NCBI GenBank assembly: GCA_002700285.1
Contig: PACT01000028.1
Coordinates: forward strand, 35,225-99,224
Reading direction: 5' to 3'
DNA length: 64,000 nucleotides
DNA from: Crocinitomicaceae bacterium
GTDB lineage: Bacteria > Bacteroidota > Bacteroidia > Flavobacteriales_D > Sanyastnellaceae
Positions 25,272 through 35,918 of this stretch are shown here, piece by piece; position 1 is the first letter of the stretch, and every line of letters starts with the position of its first letter. The notes below the pieces were generated by a model. That model did no database searches, was not told where the DNA came from, and was given only the letters and a program-made list of their open reading frames with translations. Made by a program: the position numbers and the translations under genes.

Positions 25272-26480
25272 GAGCGCCGTTTCTCCTCTAAAATTGGACA
25301 ATTCTTTGACCATCTCAACATGCATTTCATCCAAGGATGAGCGCGTGTTATCTCTCACCACTTTTTCCATTCGAGACATCCCAAAGGCAATTTCCTCAGC
25401 GTTTTCTTGTTCTACAAGGCCATCGGTATAACAGATCAAAGAACTCCCTGGGAGGGCCATCAATTCACCTGATTCAATGGTAGGTAAGCGATCAAACATT
25501 CCCAAACCTACTGAACCGATTTCTAAGCATGAGGAAACACCTTTCTCGTCTATCCAAAGCGGAGGATTGTGACCACAATTCACATACTTAATGAGTTTGG
25601 ACGAACGGTGGTAAATGGCTGCGAAAAAAGTAATGTATTTTTCTCCTTTTGCACTGTCCATCACCCGCTCATTTAAGATCTTGACTTTTGATATAAGATC
25701 ACTGTCATCTCCCTGAAAGATTGCTTTTACATTTGCCTGGAAGTTTGACATGAGAAGCGCAGCACCTATGCCCTTTCCACTTACATCTGCCATACATATA
25801 ACGAGACAGTCTGCACCCCATTCAAAGCAATCGTAGTAATCACCTCCTATTTGATGATGCGGCTGATAATAACCAGAAACATCAATTTGCGCATCTACTG
25901 GCCAAGACGTAGGCACGAGAAGAGACTGCATCTCACCCGCGAGTTCCAATTCTCTTTTGAGTCCTTCTTGTCTTAAATTCTCATCTACCAGCTCCCTGTT
26001 TCTTAATGCAACGACTAAAACATTCGTCAGTGTCTGAAGGAAATTAAGGTGCTTAACTACGGGGCTCATCCCCCTGGTGTCTTCTTTCTCGTCACCGGCA
26101 AGAACAAAAGCGATGACTTCATCATTTTGAGATACGGGAACAACGACATCGAAGGCATGGTTATCTAAGCCATCACTTCCCACTATAGAAATCCCACCAG
26201 AATTTAGTTTTTCAAAAAAATGAGCCGGCTGTGTCTCTGGCACAAATCCCGAAACACCAGTTGAAATAAGTAATCGCCAAAACGCCCCCCCTAAATCAAG
26301 CGCATACAGGACAATTCTACTTATGCCCAAATATGTTTGAAGCGCTTTACTGTATTGATTAAGAAGATCCTTTTCTGAAGATTGAGCGTTAATGGCGCGC
26401 GTCACTTCCAATAGAGCTTTGAGCTTAAACTCTCTGAGTTCTAGCTTTTCAATAAGTCTTGATTCGCGCGATTTTGTCAT
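25233..26480 (-). CDS. GAF-SpoIIE (RsbU-like) PP2C protein phosphatase
   Basis: 415-residue soluble Ser/Thr phosphatase. A GAF-like sensor region covers about residues 35-180. The SpoIIE PP2C domain follows (about 205-412) with metal ligands in IGGDYYDCFEW and MADVSGKGIGAALLMSN, then YVNCGHNPPLW and ICYTDGLVEQEN. RsbU-type enzymes dephosphorylate anti-anti-sigma STAS proteins, but no STAS or anti-sigma gene is near, so its partner is unknown. It lies 18 nt downstream of efp and overlaps the convergent O-antigen-ligase-like gene by 39 nt. Confidence 0.9.
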   Translation of the reverse strand: MTKSRESRLIEKLELREFKLKALLEVTRAINAQSSEKDLLNQYSKALQTYLGISRIVLYALDLGGAFWRLLISTGVSGFVPETQPAHFFEKLNSGGISIVGSDGLDNHAFDVVVPVSQNDEVIAFVLAGDEKEDTRGMSPVVKHLNFLQTLTNVLVVALRNRELVDENLRQEGLKRELELAGEMQSLLVPTSWPVDAQIDVSGYYQPHHQIGGDYYDCFEWGADCLVICMADVSGKGIGAALLMSNFQANVKAIFQGDDSDLISKVKILNERVMDSAKGEKYITFFAAIYHRSSKLIKYVNCGHNPPLWIDEKGVSSCLEIGSVGLGMFDRLPTIESGELMALPGSSLICYTDGLVEQENAEEIAFGMSRMEKVVRDNTRSSLDEMHVEMVKELSNFRGETALLDDTALLSCRFK

Positions 26481-26498
26481 CTGATTTTTTTGGACAAA

Positions 26499-27065
26499 TT
26501 ACTTCTTAACTCTCTCAGAATATTCCTTTTTCTTTGTATCCACCTTAATGAAATCTCCTGTATTAATAAACAGGGGAACTCTTACTTCAACGCCTGTATC
26601 TACCGTAGCGGGCTTAAGCGTGTTCGTGGCAGTATCTCCTTTAATCCCAGGTTCAGTATACGTAATCTCGACCTCAATAAACTGTGGAAGTTCACAAGAA
26701 ATCACCCGTTCTTCCTCAGCGTAGAACACCACAAGACAATGCAGGCCATCTTTAAGGAATTCAGGGGTGTTAATGAGATGTTTCTCTATAGAAATCTGTT
26801 CATAATTCTCACAATTCATAAAGTGAAATCCCATATCATCATTATATAGGTATTGATATTCTCGAGTTTCTATCCTCACAGGATCAATCTTAAAACCTGA
26901 ATTGAAGGTGTGATCCACAATACGACCTGTCTCAATATTCTTTAACTTGGTCCTGACGAATGCAGGCCCCTTACCCGGCTTGACATGCAGGAATTCTACG
27001 ATTTGCCACAAACCATTGTTGTGATTCAAACACATGCCATTTTTAATATCTGAAGTAGTTGCCAT
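26499..27065 (-). CDS. efp: Elongation factor P
   Basis: Translation factor that relieves ribosome stalling at polyproline. The KOW-like N-terminal domain has the tip loop [11 protein letters not shown] with Lys32 at the position modified in other bacteria. Two OB domains follow, ending with [23 protein letters not shown], the standard EF-P C-terminus. Length 188 is exact for the family. No epmA, epmB or earP gene is in the window, so the modification type is open. It is in line with the two envelope genes upstream (43-nt gap) and the phosphatase downstream. Confidence 0.97.
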   Translation of the reverse strand: MATTSDIKNGMCLNHNNGLWQIVEFLHVKPGKGPAFVRTKLKNIETGRIVDHTFNSGFKIDPVRIETREYQYLYNDDMGFHFMNCENYEQISIEKHLINTPEFLKDGLHCLVVFYAEEERVISCELPQFIEVEITYTEPGIKGDTATNTLKPATVDTGVEVRVPLFINTGDFIKVDTKKKEYSERVKK

Positions 27066-27108
27066 AGGTCAATTTGAATTCATATGAGTCTGCAAGATAC
27101 ATCTACCG

Positions 27109-28776
27109 TCACTTGCCTTCAAGTCGTATTGAGATTCGATGTATTGAAGTTGTGTTTTCCCAAACAGACCAAACCTTTTCAATCGAAAAAACCAACCTAT
27201 CTGGTATGATATCAAAGGAAAAAATTGCCCGAGATGTCGGATCACCTACTGAAAACAATCGATATCCTCGTGCTGTAGGAAGCAATTGGAACAACCTGCC
27301 TTCCATCCCAACAACGCCATTCATTACGGCAACTGTCATTGATCTTCGATGCTTAACATCCACCCTGAATGCTCTACCAAAACCTGGGGCACTGTCCCAC
27401 GATTTATAACATTCAGCCGTCAATCTGAATAGATTCAGATCCCACCTCATTCTCGCACCACATGAAAATACCCCATCAATGTTACAATCGATGCTAAATC
27501 TAGATGATATCTTACCCGCATTAACAATCGTATGATTCCAACTCATGGTCGATCGAAGCGAAGCACGTCCTTGATCCACTTCAGATTTCACAACAAATCG
27601 TTTATTGTCAGGACCTAAAGAAAATCCGACTATTCCTTCCCATTGATTTACAGCGCCCGTCTTCACCCCCCAATTTCTTCCTGGATGAAGAACACTCGTC
27701 TTATCGATTGAATAAAACAGAAAGAAATGTCTACTCGCTGTGAGCACTGCGCGATTATGCATCTTGAAATCCCCTTTAAAAAATCCCACCTCTGTTTCAA
27801 AACTAAATGCATTTTTTTCCATGCGAAACACCGCTCCAAATAATCCAGAGAAAGTAGACCCGACGGTTTGGCCGAGTTCACCGATAAAACCAAATTGAGA
27901 CAATTTATTCACGCGAAATGCAGAAAACCCGAATCGATTCACATGAATCTCGGATCTATTGCGTTCATTTTGGTCTCGGTGGAGACCTGTATCGAACCAC
28001 GTAAATTCAGACAAAGCATTCTGAGTAAATGCTCTCTTTTGTGAATCAAATGAGGATGCAAACCACCATAAACCCATGTTTTTCCGACATGCAATGCCGC
28101 GTCGAAAGGGGGAGCCATCTCCTGAATACACACCATCAAAACCTCTGCTCACCTGACCTAATCTATGGGGAGACCTCATGGATTGAAAGGGGTCATACCT
28201 GTTAATTATTGCACCTGAACCCCAATGAATACGATGATCACCTATAATCCAGGTGACCCCTTGATGTCCTGTCCCTTGAATATATCCTCCTATAAAATCT
28301 AGCCCAACCTCTCCGACATCTCGCTCAGCAACCAATCCCCAATTCCCTCCCTTTAACCGTGCGACGCACCCCACATTAGAACCCACATATTCTTCATCAT
28401 TTAAATCAACCTGCCCCACAATACTTGATTTTACTTGACTCAGTTGAGGTCTGTACGTTTCTCCAGAGCCTTCTTCTTTTCCCCACCCACACCATTTTCT
28501 CCACTTTGCACTTTTTGATAGTATGTCGGAACATTCTGGTCTCAATCCAGAGATCGCCCAAACCTCTTCTGGAACCACAGGCCAACCATACTTTTCTATA
28601 TGAATCCTGATGAGTTCAGCATCCGACACTTCCATCCAACCTTCTTCTATGGCAGGTATAAGCAGCTTATTGATGGCCAAAAGAGACTGAGACAAAAGAC
28701 CATTATAAAACAAACCAATGGCAAAGAACAACAAGAAAATCAAAGTCACTTTTTTTCTTACCACGACACCATCCAT
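27109..28776 (-). CDS. Hypothetical envelope protein with degenerate helix-hairpin-helix-like N-terminus
   Basis: 555 residues with an N-terminal hydrophobic segment (about 10-30) acting as signal or anchor. Residues 33-85 hold a short alpha-helical section (IEKYGWPVVPEEVWAISGLRPE) that resembles the helix-hairpin-helix start of some Bacteroidota outer-membrane proteins, but it is degenerate. The rest is rich in aromatic and Gly residues with alternating strands (WIIGDHRIHWGSGAII, FGFIGELGQTVGSTFSGLFGAVF), consistent with a beta-barrel. I do not recognise a named family. Its start overlaps the preceding gene by 19 nt, so the pair is translationally coupled. Confidence 0.7.
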   Translation of the reverse strand: MDGVVVRKKVTLIFLLFFAIGLFYNGLLSQSLLAINKLLIPAIEEGWMEVSDAELIRIHIEKYGWPVVPEEVWAISGLRPECSDILSKSAKWRKWCGWGKEEGSGETYRPQLSQVKSSIVGQVDLNDEEYVGSNVGCVARLKGGNWGLVAERDVGEVGLDFIGGYIQGTGHQGVTWIIGDHRIHWGSGAIINRYDPFQSMRSPHRLGQVSRGFDGVYSGDGSPFRRGIACRKNMGLWWFASSFDSQKRAFTQNALSEFTWFDTGLHRDQNERNRSEIHVNRFGFSAFRVNKLSQFGFIGELGQTVGSTFSGLFGAVFRMEKNAFSFETEVGFFKGDFKMHNRAVLTASRHFFLFYSIDKTSVLHPGRNWGVKTGAVNQWEGIVGFSLGPDNKRFVVKSEVDQGRASLRSTMSWNHTIVNAGKISSRFSIDCNIDGVFSCGARMRWDLNLFRLTAECYKSWDSAPGFGRAFRVDVKHRRSMTVAVMNGVVGMEGRLFQLLPTARGYRLFSVGDPTSRAIFSFDIIPDRLVFSIEKVWSVWENTTSIHRISIRLEGK

Positions 28777-29504
28777 TGAGAATTGCCACCAAACGAGCCA
28801 TATCTATGACTGAGAGACTTCGTGAATGCTCCATAAAGAATGAGACTGCAAGACATTCTCAAATCTGGTCCCTCAACAATCAAGTGAGCATTCAACTTGC
28901 CCAATCTACGGCCCACAAGAAGGTGCCAGTCCCTGCCATATAAACTTGATTTCATGCCTAACCCAACTTGAAACCCATGCGTATTGGGGGGGGTGATTAA
29001 CCCCGACACACGCCATGGCCATTCACCACCCATCACATCCGGTGAAATCATCAACGAACACATACCAGATGGAAAAGTTGTTGTTACGCCTATACTGGAT
29101 AACATGCGAAAAGAGCGTTTTTGTAATTCTGTCAAGACTTCTAAATGCGCACCTAAATGAAGCCAACCGTAAATCACAATATTCTCTTCGACAACACCTA
29201 TCAGTTTTTCATGGCCCCACCATACCTCACTCCTGTTCCACGCTTCCCATCCACACCAACTCCCACCTGCTCTAGAACCGGGAATTGACTTGATGGTTTT
29301 TTCAATATTGAATGCGTGTAATTTGGCCCCCCAAATGATTTGTTCTCCACGTATCCGCCAATCAAATGTGTCAGACAACACAAAATCCGTACGTAAGGAT
29401 GACTGAAACTCACTTTGAGCGATGAAAATCGAAGGGCGTAGTAGAATGAGGTAAACACAACAAATCCTAACAATAACAGCCATATTTATACCTTGAACTT
29501 TCAT
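28758..29504 (-). CDS. Hypothetical Trp-rich secreted or outer-membrane protein
   Basis: About 248 residues from the chosen ATG (the ORF track adds 15 codons). A hydrophobic signal (VIVRICCVYLILLRPSIFIAQ) is followed by a Trp/Gly-rich body with alternating hydrophobic strands (VGLGMKSSLYGRDWHLLVGRRLGKL), suggesting a small beta-barrel or sandwich. A CACCTTGCC sequence just before this ATG resembles the -7 box plus short leader of other genes here, which decided the start. No family is recognised. It is the first gene of a minus-strand group with the 555-residue barrel-like protein, efp and the phosphatase. Confidence 0.6.
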   Translation of the reverse strand: MKVQGINMAVIVRICCVYLILLRPSIFIAQSEFQSSLRTDFVLSDTFDWRIRGEQIIWGAKLHAFNIEKTIKSIPGSRAGGSWCGWEAWNRSEVWWGHEKLIGVVEENIVIYGWLHLGAHLEVLTELQKRSFRMLSSIGVTTTFPSGMCSLMISPDVMGGEWPWRVSGLITPPNTHGFQVGLGMKSSLYGRDWHLLVGRRLGKLNAHLIVEGPDLRMSCSLILYGAFTKSLSHRYGSFGGNSQWMVSW

Positions 29505-29577
29505 CTTGGCAAGGTGCGATCTCAAGGGAAACACCTTGAAAACAAACAAACACGTGTTCGCTATAAATTTATTAGTG

Positions 29578-29604
29578 TTGTTACGCTCCTAGGTCCTATC
29601 TTTG
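29578..29604 (+). promoter_or_regulatory. Promoter of tRNA-Leu
   Basis: TTG at 29578 and a perfect -7 box TATCTTTG at 29597-29604 with a 16-nt spacer, ending 16 nt before the mature tRNA. This is the clearest Bacteroidota-type promoter in the window. Confidence 0.6.
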
Positions 29605-29620
29605 CGCCCCGATTTGGATT

Positions 29621-29702
<82 letters not shown>

Positions 29703-29740
29703 CAATTCCAAACAACGGGCAGATTCTATATTAGAACGCC

Positions 29741-31096
29741 ATGAATATTACCCAGGAACCTATTGATGCGCTGAGAGCGCAAGTCACTGTTAAATTAGAA
29801 AAACAGGATTACGAAGGACGATGTGAGAAGATTCTGCAACATCAACGCAAACAAATTGTGATGCCAGGGTTCAGAAAAGGGAAGGTTCCAATGGACATTG
29901 TGAAAAAGCAGTATGGGAAAACTATCTTGGCGGATGAGCTCAATAAACTTTTGAGTGAGAGCCTTCAGAAGCACATCACGGAAAATAAACTTCATGTTTT
30001 AGGAAACCCTATACCAGCAGAAGAACAAGAAGAAAATGGGGATTGGGATAATCCTGATGCTTTTACGTTTACGTATGAATTGGGCCTCGCTCCAGAGGTA
30101 GATTTAAAATTTGGTTGGAGAGCTCGGTTTACAAGACACACCATCCCAGTTGACAAGAAAGCCATTGACAACCGTGTCCTTGACATGCAACGTCAGCATG
30201 GTTCGGTCAGCGATGCGTCGATCTCTGAGGGAAAAGATATGCTCATTGGAACATTTGTTCAACTTGAAGAAAGTGGCGCGCAGCTGGAAGGCGGAATCAA
30301 CAACAAAAGCTCTATTTCAATAGAATTCACTGACGACAAAGCAACAAAAAACAAGCTTATAGGGATATCTGTAGGGTCGGACATCGTGGTGGACCCACAT
30401 AAAGTGAGTAAGAACCACGAGGACCTAGGCAAAATGCTAGGAATTTCACTTGAGCAGGTTCACGATTTGAAGGGTGACTTTAAATTTACTGTTGAAGAGA
30501 TTAAAAGACTGCATCCCCATGAAGTAGGGCAGTCATTGTTTGATAAAATTTATCCAAAGGGGGAAGTAAAAGACGAAAAGGATTTTCGGTCTCGCATCGA
30601 AAAAGATCTTGAAGGCCATTTTGACAGAGATGCTGAATGGGTCTTTCGACGTCGATTTATTGTGGATTTGATCGAGTACATGAAGATTCCTCTTCCAGAA
30701 GTGTTTTTAAAGCGCTGGATTAAGCTTTCTAATGACAAACCCGTCACTGAAGAACAAATCGAAAGCGAGTTTGCTGGATATGCTGATTCCTTGAGATGGC
30801 AATTGCTTCAACAAACAGTCATGAAGGATCAGGAGATGAAGATTACAGCGGATGAACTGGAGTCTGAGGCGCGTAAATTCGTCGGCGCTCAGTATGCTCA
30901 GTATGGCATGCCTTTAGATGAAGAAGCGATGGATCAAGTGGCGAAAGGCGTTCTTGCAAAAGAAGAAGAGAGAAGGAAAATTGCAGATGTCATTATCGAA
31001 CGAAAAGTCGTTGACTACCTAAAGACGAAAGTCAGCATTAAGGACAAGTCAGTGTCTTATGAAAAGTTCTCTGAACTTGCCGCAGCGGTCAAATAA
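29741..31096 (+). CDS. tig: Trigger factor
   Basis: Ribosome-bound chaperone meeting nascent chains at the exit tunnel. The ribosome-docking signature GFRKGKVP is at about residues 44-51. The central FKBP-like domain (about 150-250) is strongly degenerate; the aromatic active-site pattern of a prolyl isomerase is not visible, so chaperone activity without PPIase is likely. The C-terminal helical arms (about 265-440) contain YAGYADSLRWQLL-like helix patterns typical of Tig. Length 451 is slightly above the E. coli protein. It leads the standard tig-clpP-clpX order. Confidence 0.93.
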   Translation: MNITQEPIDALRAQVTVKLEKQDYEGRCEKILQHQRKQIVMPGFRKGKVPMDIVKKQYGKTILADELNKLLSESLQKHITENKLHVLGNPIPAEEQEENGDWDNPDAFTFTYELGLAPEVDLKFGWRARFTRHTIPVDKKAIDNRVLDMQRQHGSVSDASISEGKDMLIGTFVQLEESGAQLEGGINNKSSISIEFTDDKATKNKLIGISVGSDIVVDPHKVSKNHEDLGKMLGISLEQVHDLKGDFKFTVEEIKRLHPHEVGQSLFDKIYPKGEVKDEKDFRSRIEKDLEGHFDRDAEWVFRRRFIVDLIEYMKIPLPEVFLKRWIKLSNDKPVTEEQIESEFAGYADSLRWQLLQQTVMKDQEMKITADELESEARKFVGAQYAQYGMPLDEEAMDQVAKGVLAKEEERRKIADVIIERKVVDYLKTKVSIKDKSVSYEKFSELAAAVK

Positions 31097-31114
31097 TTTA
31101 TGTAGGTATTCAAC

Positions 31115-31132
31115 GATAGATTACAATCTATC
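31115..31132. promoter_or_regulatory. Dyad GATAGATT-AC-AATCTATC upstream of clpP
   Basis: Perfect 8-bp inverted repeat with 2-nt centre in the 113-nt tig-clpP gap. It may be an operator half-site pair or a weak 7-bp hairpin; there is no T run. Confidence 0.35.
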
Positions 31133-31209
31133 ATTTGTGAATATCCAAGAAAAACACGTGTGTAAAATCAAGTGTTGAAGACTAAATTGCAGACATATTA
31201 TCAAGCACC

Positions 31210-31887
31210 ATGAACAATCGTAAAGAATTTTTAAAGTTTGCCGTCAAAGATCAGGGGTTAAGTAGCCACACTGTTGGGGATTTCATATCGTCTGCATACG
31301 GCCCTGAGAATATGACCCGTACAGTTATTGAGGAGAGAACAATGCCCTTTCGTGAAGTGGATGTCTTTTCTCGTTTAATGGCGGATCGGATCATTTTTAT
31401 GGGAACAGGGGTGGATGATTACATCGCCAACATTATTCAAGCGCAACTGTTGTTTCTCGAGTCAACCGACCCGAAAAAAGACATTCAGATTTACATTAAC
31501 TCACCAGGCGGAAGTGTATACGCTGGCTTAGGAATTTACGATACCATGCAGTACATCCGTCCTGACATCGCAACGATATGCACGGGCATGGCTGCGTCTA
31601 TGGGAGCGGTTCTTCTGTGTGGTGGTGCAGCTGGGAAACGGACCGGTCTTAAGCACAGTCGCATCATGATTCACCAACCCTTAGGTGGCGCAAGAGGACA
31701 GGCATCTGATATTGAAATTACGGCACGTGAAATTCAAAAGCTTAAAAAAGAGCTTTACGAAATTATCGCGCACCACAGTGGTAAAAAATACGACGACGTT
31801 TGGAAGGACAGTGACAGAGATTACTGGATGACGGCTGAAGAAGCTAAGAAATATGGGATGATTGATGAAGTACTGAGTCGTCAATAA
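31210..31887 (+). CDS. clpP: ATP-dependent Clp protease proteolytic subunit
   Basis: Serine protease subunit forming the tetradecameric ClpP barrel. The active-site Ser is in [13 protein letters not shown] and the His in [16 protein letters not shown]; the Asp is expected in the [16 protein letters not shown] region. The oxyanion motif [11 protein letters not shown] is present. The N-terminal 30-odd residues precede the usual ClpP core, a normal Bacteroidota extension. clpX follows after 30 nt, so they form one unit with tig upstream. Confidence 0.97.
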   Translation: MNNRKEFLKFAVKDQGLSSHTVGDFISSAYGPENMTRTVIEERTMPFREVDVFSRLMADRIIFMGTGVDDYIANIIQAQLLFLESTDPKKDIQIYINSPGGSVYAGLGIYDTMQYIRPDIATICTGMAASMGAVLLCGGAAGKRTGLKHSRIMIHQPLGGARGQASDIEITAREIQKLKKELYEIIAHHSGKKYDDVWKDSDRDYWMTAEEAKKYGMIDEVLSRQ

Positions 31888-31917
31888 GATTGTTTACGAG
31901 AAAAATTTGAGCGTTAG

Positions 31918-33141
31918 ATGGCAAAAGAAATAGAGGCTGTTTGTTCCTTTTGCGGAAGGGAAAAAGAGGATGTAGAAATCCTTATTGCAGGAATTTCGGG
32001 GCATATCTGTGATGTTTGTGTGAAGGAAGCCGACACAATTGTCGAGAACGAAAGTGACAAGAATGTTGTCGAAAAGCTTGATTTAAAGCTCAAGAAACCC
32101 GTCGAGATAAATGCACATATCGATGACTATGTCATAGGGCAGGAAAAGGCAAAAAGAACACTTTCAGTTGCAGTATATAACCATTATAAACGCCTTCTCA
32201 ATCCTCCGACAGATGATTGCGAAGTTGAACTTGACAAGTCAAATGTCATTCTAGTCGGCGAGACAGGTACTGGAAAAACACTGCTAGCAAAAACAATAGC
32301 TCGGATGCTAGATGTTCCATTTTGTATTGCAGACGCAACTGTTTTGACAGAAGCGGGCTATGTTGGTGAAGATGTAGAAAGTGTGCTATCAAGACTTCTA
32401 CAAACTGCAGACTTTGATGTTGACGCTGCTCAGAGAGGAATCATCTTTATCGATGAAATAGATAAAATTGCTCGGAAGAGTGACAATGCATCAATCACAA
32501 GAGATGTAAGTGGAGAGGGGGTTCAACAAGCATTGCTTAAACTGCTTGAAGGAACCGATGTACATGTCCCCCCGCAAGGAGGTCGAAAGCACCCAGAACA
32601 AAAACTGATTACAGTCAATACCCAGAACATTCTCTTTATTTGTGGTGGTGCCTTTTCAGGAATTGAGAATCACATAGAACGTCGTATCAGCAGATCTACA
32701 ATTGGATTCAAAAGCAAAGGGACAGAAAATAAAGATGAGAATATACTTTCTCACATTGCGCCGTCAGACTTAAGAAGTTTCGGTTTAATTCCTGAGCTTG
32801 TCGGTAGATTCCCTGTACTCACTCACTTAAACACCCTCGATGGCCAAGCTTTGAGACGCATCCTCACTGAGCCCAAGAATGCGATTATCAAGCAGTACAT
32901 ACATCTATTCAGTTTAGACAATATTGAATTAAAATTCAAAGCAGACGCCCTAGATTGGATCGTGGAACAAGCGTTAAAATTTAAGCTTGGTGCACGTGGA
33001 TTGAGAGGGATCCTTGAGACGGTTCTTACAGACGATATGTTTGAACTCCCAAGTAGCGACGTGAAAGAACTCGTCGTAGATAGGAAATATTGCGAAGGTC
33101 ACAAGGGGAATATTGCATCTCAAGAATTAAAAGTGGCATAA
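31918..33141 (+). CDS. clpX: ATP-dependent Clp protease ATPase subunit ClpX
   Basis: AAA+ unfoldase that feeds ClpP. The N-terminal zinc-binding domain has CSFCGRE and CDVC (four Cys). Walker A is GETGTGKT, Walker [13 protein letters not shown], and the pore and ClpP-docking (IGF) region is present as STIGFKSKG. The ClpX-specific C-terminus [15 protein letters not shown] is intact. Length 407 is normal. It is co-directional with clpP and shares a promoter with it. Confidence 0.97.
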   Translation: MAKEIEAVCSFCGREKEDVEILIAGISGHICDVCVKEADTIVENESDKNVVEKLDLKLKKPVEINAHIDDYVIGQEKAKRTLSVAVYNHYKRLLNPPTDDCEVELDKSNVILVGETGTGKTLLAKTIARMLDVPFCIADATVLTEAGYVGEDVESVLSRLLQTADFDVDAAQRGIIFIDEIDKIARKSDNASITRDVSGEGVQQALLKLLEGTDVHVPPQGGRKHPEQKLITVNTQNILFICGGAFSGIENHIERRISRSTIGFKSKGTENKDENILSHIAPSDLRSFGLIPELVGRFPVLTHLNTLDGQALRRILTEPKNAIIKQYIHLFSLDNIELKFKADALDWIVEQALKFKLGARGLRGILETVLTDDMFELPSSDVKELVVDRKYCEGHKGNIASQELKVA

Positions 33142-33247
33142 ATCCCCGCCAATTGTTTGTCACTTGTGAACAATCATTGAACTTCTAGAGGTGTTATAGG
33201 GACGAACCTTTCTAATTTGGTCACGACTATTCTAAACTAAAAAAGAC

Positions 33248-35878
33248 GTGGCAGGTAAGGTTACACCTTTGATGAAGCAATATAATCGGATTAAGGAAAA
33301 ACATCCGGATACCATTTTGCTTTTTCGCGTAGGCGATTTTTACGAAACCTTCGGAAAAGATGCCGTTGTGACGGCCCGTGTGCTCAATATTATTTTAACC
33401 AAACGTGGAAGTGGAAGCGCATCGGAGATCGAACTCGCAGGGTTCCCTCATCATTCGTTAGACAATTATCTGCCAAAATTGGTTCGGTCTGGGTTAAAGG
33501 TTGCCGTTTGTGATCAACTGGAAGATCCTAAGCAGGCAAAAGGGCTTGTGAAGAGAGGTGTGACAGAATTGGTGACACCAGGTGTAGTCATGCACGATCA
33601 AGTCCTCAAATCTAGCGAGAACCATTATCTGGCAGCGATACACTGGACTAGAAAAGGGTGTGGGGTTGCGTTTCTCGATATCTCCACGGGCGAGTTTATG
33701 GCGGCAGAGGGTGATTCCGATTGGATTGATAGGCTATTGAAGAGTCTCAACCCCAAAGAGTGGGTATGCCAAAAACAATTTGAAAATGATTTAAAATCCC
33801 TATTCGGAGATGATACACCTATCTCCAAACTCGATGATTGGGTCTTTTCCGAGGAATTTGCGACCGAAAAACTACATGGTCAGTTTGGCACGACCTCACT
33901 GAAAGGCTTTGGACTCGATGATGCGCCTTTGGCCAAGATTGCAGCAGGCGTCATTCTTCAGTATTTGGAATTTACGCATCACACAAAACTTGGGCATCTT
34001 CAAGGTGTGAAAAGGTTGAGGGAGCAAGATGGGATGTGGCTTGATCGATTTACGGTGAGAAATCTGGAGATTATCTACCCCACACACCCCGATGGACAGT
34101 CACTCGCTGATAACATCGATCGAACATCGACCCCTATGGGAGCCAGAATGATGAGGAGGTGGTTGGTGATGCCCCTTACGGATATTGAGGAAATTCAATT
34201 GAGACAAAATGCTGTTTCTGTTTTGTCTGAGGACGAACAACTGCAGAGTCAATTGAAGAAAATACTATCTGGAGTTGGAGATTTGGAGCGCCTGGCGTCA
34301 AAAGCCAGTTCGGCAAGAATTAATCCAAGAGAACTCGTTCAGGTAAGACGCGGACTCGAAGCGGTTCTGATGATTGCAGAAGTAACTGCTGGGGAGGAAG
34401 CCCTGATTCCAACATTGGAGCGTCTTTCACCGTGTGATGACTTACTAAAAAGACTGACTGAGGAATTAGAAGATGACGCACCTACACAAGTGGGGAAAGG
34501 AGCGGTAATCAAAGCAGGGGTAGATGCAGGACTTGATGAAATTAGAAGTTTGGCCTTTGAAAGTGACAAAGCACTTGAAGCAATTCGAATTCGAGAAACA
34601 GGGCTCACAGGAATAAGTTCACTGAAGATCGGCTTTAACAATGTTTTCGGATACTATCTGGAAGTAAGGCATGCACATAAGGATAAAGTGCCTGAAGAAT
34701 GGATCAGGAAGCAAACCCTGACGCAAGCTGAAAGGTATATTACAGAAGAGCTTAAAGAACTGGAAACACGTATTCTAGACGCAAAGGACAAGGCGTTGTA
34801 TATGGAGCAACGCCTGTATGAATCCCTTGTATCAGAGACTGTAAAAAATACCACTGAATTAATCACAAACGCCAGGGCCATAGGGGCAACAGATGTACTG
34901 GTCAGTTTTGCTGAAGTGGCTACAGATTTCGGATATACACGACCGAGAATGAAGGAATCGCATGGAATAAGCATCGTTGGAGGTCGTCATCCAGTGATTG
35001 AACGACAACTTCCTTTGGGCGAATCGTACGTCGCAAACGACCTCACGCTCAATCCAGAAAACGCTCAAATATTAATGATTACCGGACCAAATATGGCTGG
35101 TAAAAGTGCACTCCTCAGACAAACAGCGCTTATCTCGTTGATGGCTCAATGTGGCAGTTTCGTTCCAGCAAGAAGTGCGGAACTCGGGATTCTAGATCGA
35201 ATCTTTACGCGCGTCGGTGCCTCGGACAATATCTCGAGTGGAGAATCTACGTTTATGGTTGAGATGAACGAAACCGCATCGATACTTAACAGTGTCACAG
35301 ATAGAAGTTTGGTTCTTCTTGATGAGATCGGACGAGGCACAAGTACATACGATGGTGTAAGCATCGCATGGGCCATTGCTGAGTATCTGCACGGGTCAGA
35401 TAAATTAAGACCCCTTACATTATTTGCAACACACTACCACGAGCTAAATGAGATGCAAGCCATCTTTTCTCGGATAAGAAATTACAACGTAAGTGTTCGA
35501 GAAGTTGGCGGAAAGATTGTGTTTCTCAGAAAGCTTGTCGCTGGAGGTTCAAATCACAGTTTCGGAATTAATGTGGCAAAACTTGCAGGTATGCCTCGAA
35601 GCCTTGTTCGTCGAGCAGAAGAAGTCCTTGTCAAATTAGAAGAACACAAGCGAGACAGATCCGAAACGCAAACAGGACCTACAGTAGACCCCGTGAAGCT
35701 TCCAGGTTCTTCAAATATACACTCTGAAAATGGCGTGCAGATGAGCTTTTTTCAACTAGACGACCCTGCACTTGAAGATGTTCGTGATCGATTGTTGGAT
35801 CTCGACATTGACAACCTTACCCCGCTAGATGCGCTCATGAAGCTTCATGAGATCAGAAAAGTTGTGGGCGGGAAATAA
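33248..35878 (+). CDS. mutS: DNA mismatch repair protein MutS
   Basis: Mismatch-recognition ATPase. The N-terminal mismatch-binding Phe-x-Glu motif is in RVGDFYETFGKDA (about residue 30). The clamp and lever domains follow, then the ABC ATPase with Walker A GPNMAGKSALLRQ (about 617), the signature DNISSGESTFMVEM, Walker B LVLLDEIGRGTS, and the ATHYHELNEM switch. A C-terminal tail helix ends LTPLDALMKLHEIRKV. Length 876 is normal for MutS1. The start is GTG, supported by the usual short GKVTPLMKQYN N-terminus. Confidence 0.97.
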   Translation: MAGKVTPLMKQYNRIKEKHPDTILLFRVGDFYETFGKDAVVTARVLNIILTKRGSGSASEIELAGFPHHSLDNYLPKLVRSGLKVAVCDQLEDPKQAKGLVKRGVTELVTPGVVMHDQVLKSSENHYLAAIHWTRKGCGVAFLDISTGEFMAAEGDSDWIDRLLKSLNPKEWVCQKQFENDLKSLFGDDTPISKLDDWVFSEEFATEKLHGQFGTTSLKGFGLDDAPLAKIAAGVILQYLEFTHHTKLGHLQGVKRLREQDGMWLDRFTVRNLEIIYPTHPDGQSLADNIDRTSTPMGARMMRRWLVMPLTDIEEIQLRQNAVSVLSEDEQLQSQLKKILSGVGDLERLASKASSARINPRELVQVRRGLEAVLMIAEVTAGEEALIPTLERLSPCDDLLKRLTEELEDDAPTQVGKGAVIKAGVDAGLDEIRSLAFESDKALEAIRIRETGLTGISSLKIGFNNVFGYYLEVRHAHKDKVPEEWIRKQTLTQAERYITEELKELETRILDAKDKALYMEQRLYESLVSETVKNTTELITNARAIGATDVLVSFAEVATDFGYTRPRMKESHGISIVGGRHPVIERQLPLGESYVANDLTLNPENAQILMITGPNMAGKSALLRQTALISLMAQCGSFVPARSAELGILDRIFTRVGASDNISSGESTFMVEMNETASILNSVTDRSLVLLDEIGRGTSTYDGVSIAWAIAEYLHGSDKLRPLTLFATHYHELNEMQAIFSRIRNYNVSVREVGGKIVFLRKLVAGGSNHSFGINVAKLAGMPRSLVRRAEEVLVKLEEHKRDRSETQTGPTVDPVKLPGSSNIHSENGVQMSFFQLDDPALEDVRDRLLDLDIDNLTPLDALMKLHEIRKVVGGK

Positions 35879-35918
35879 AAACCATCCTCACCCTTGAGGG
35901 ACGACACAAACTGATGAA

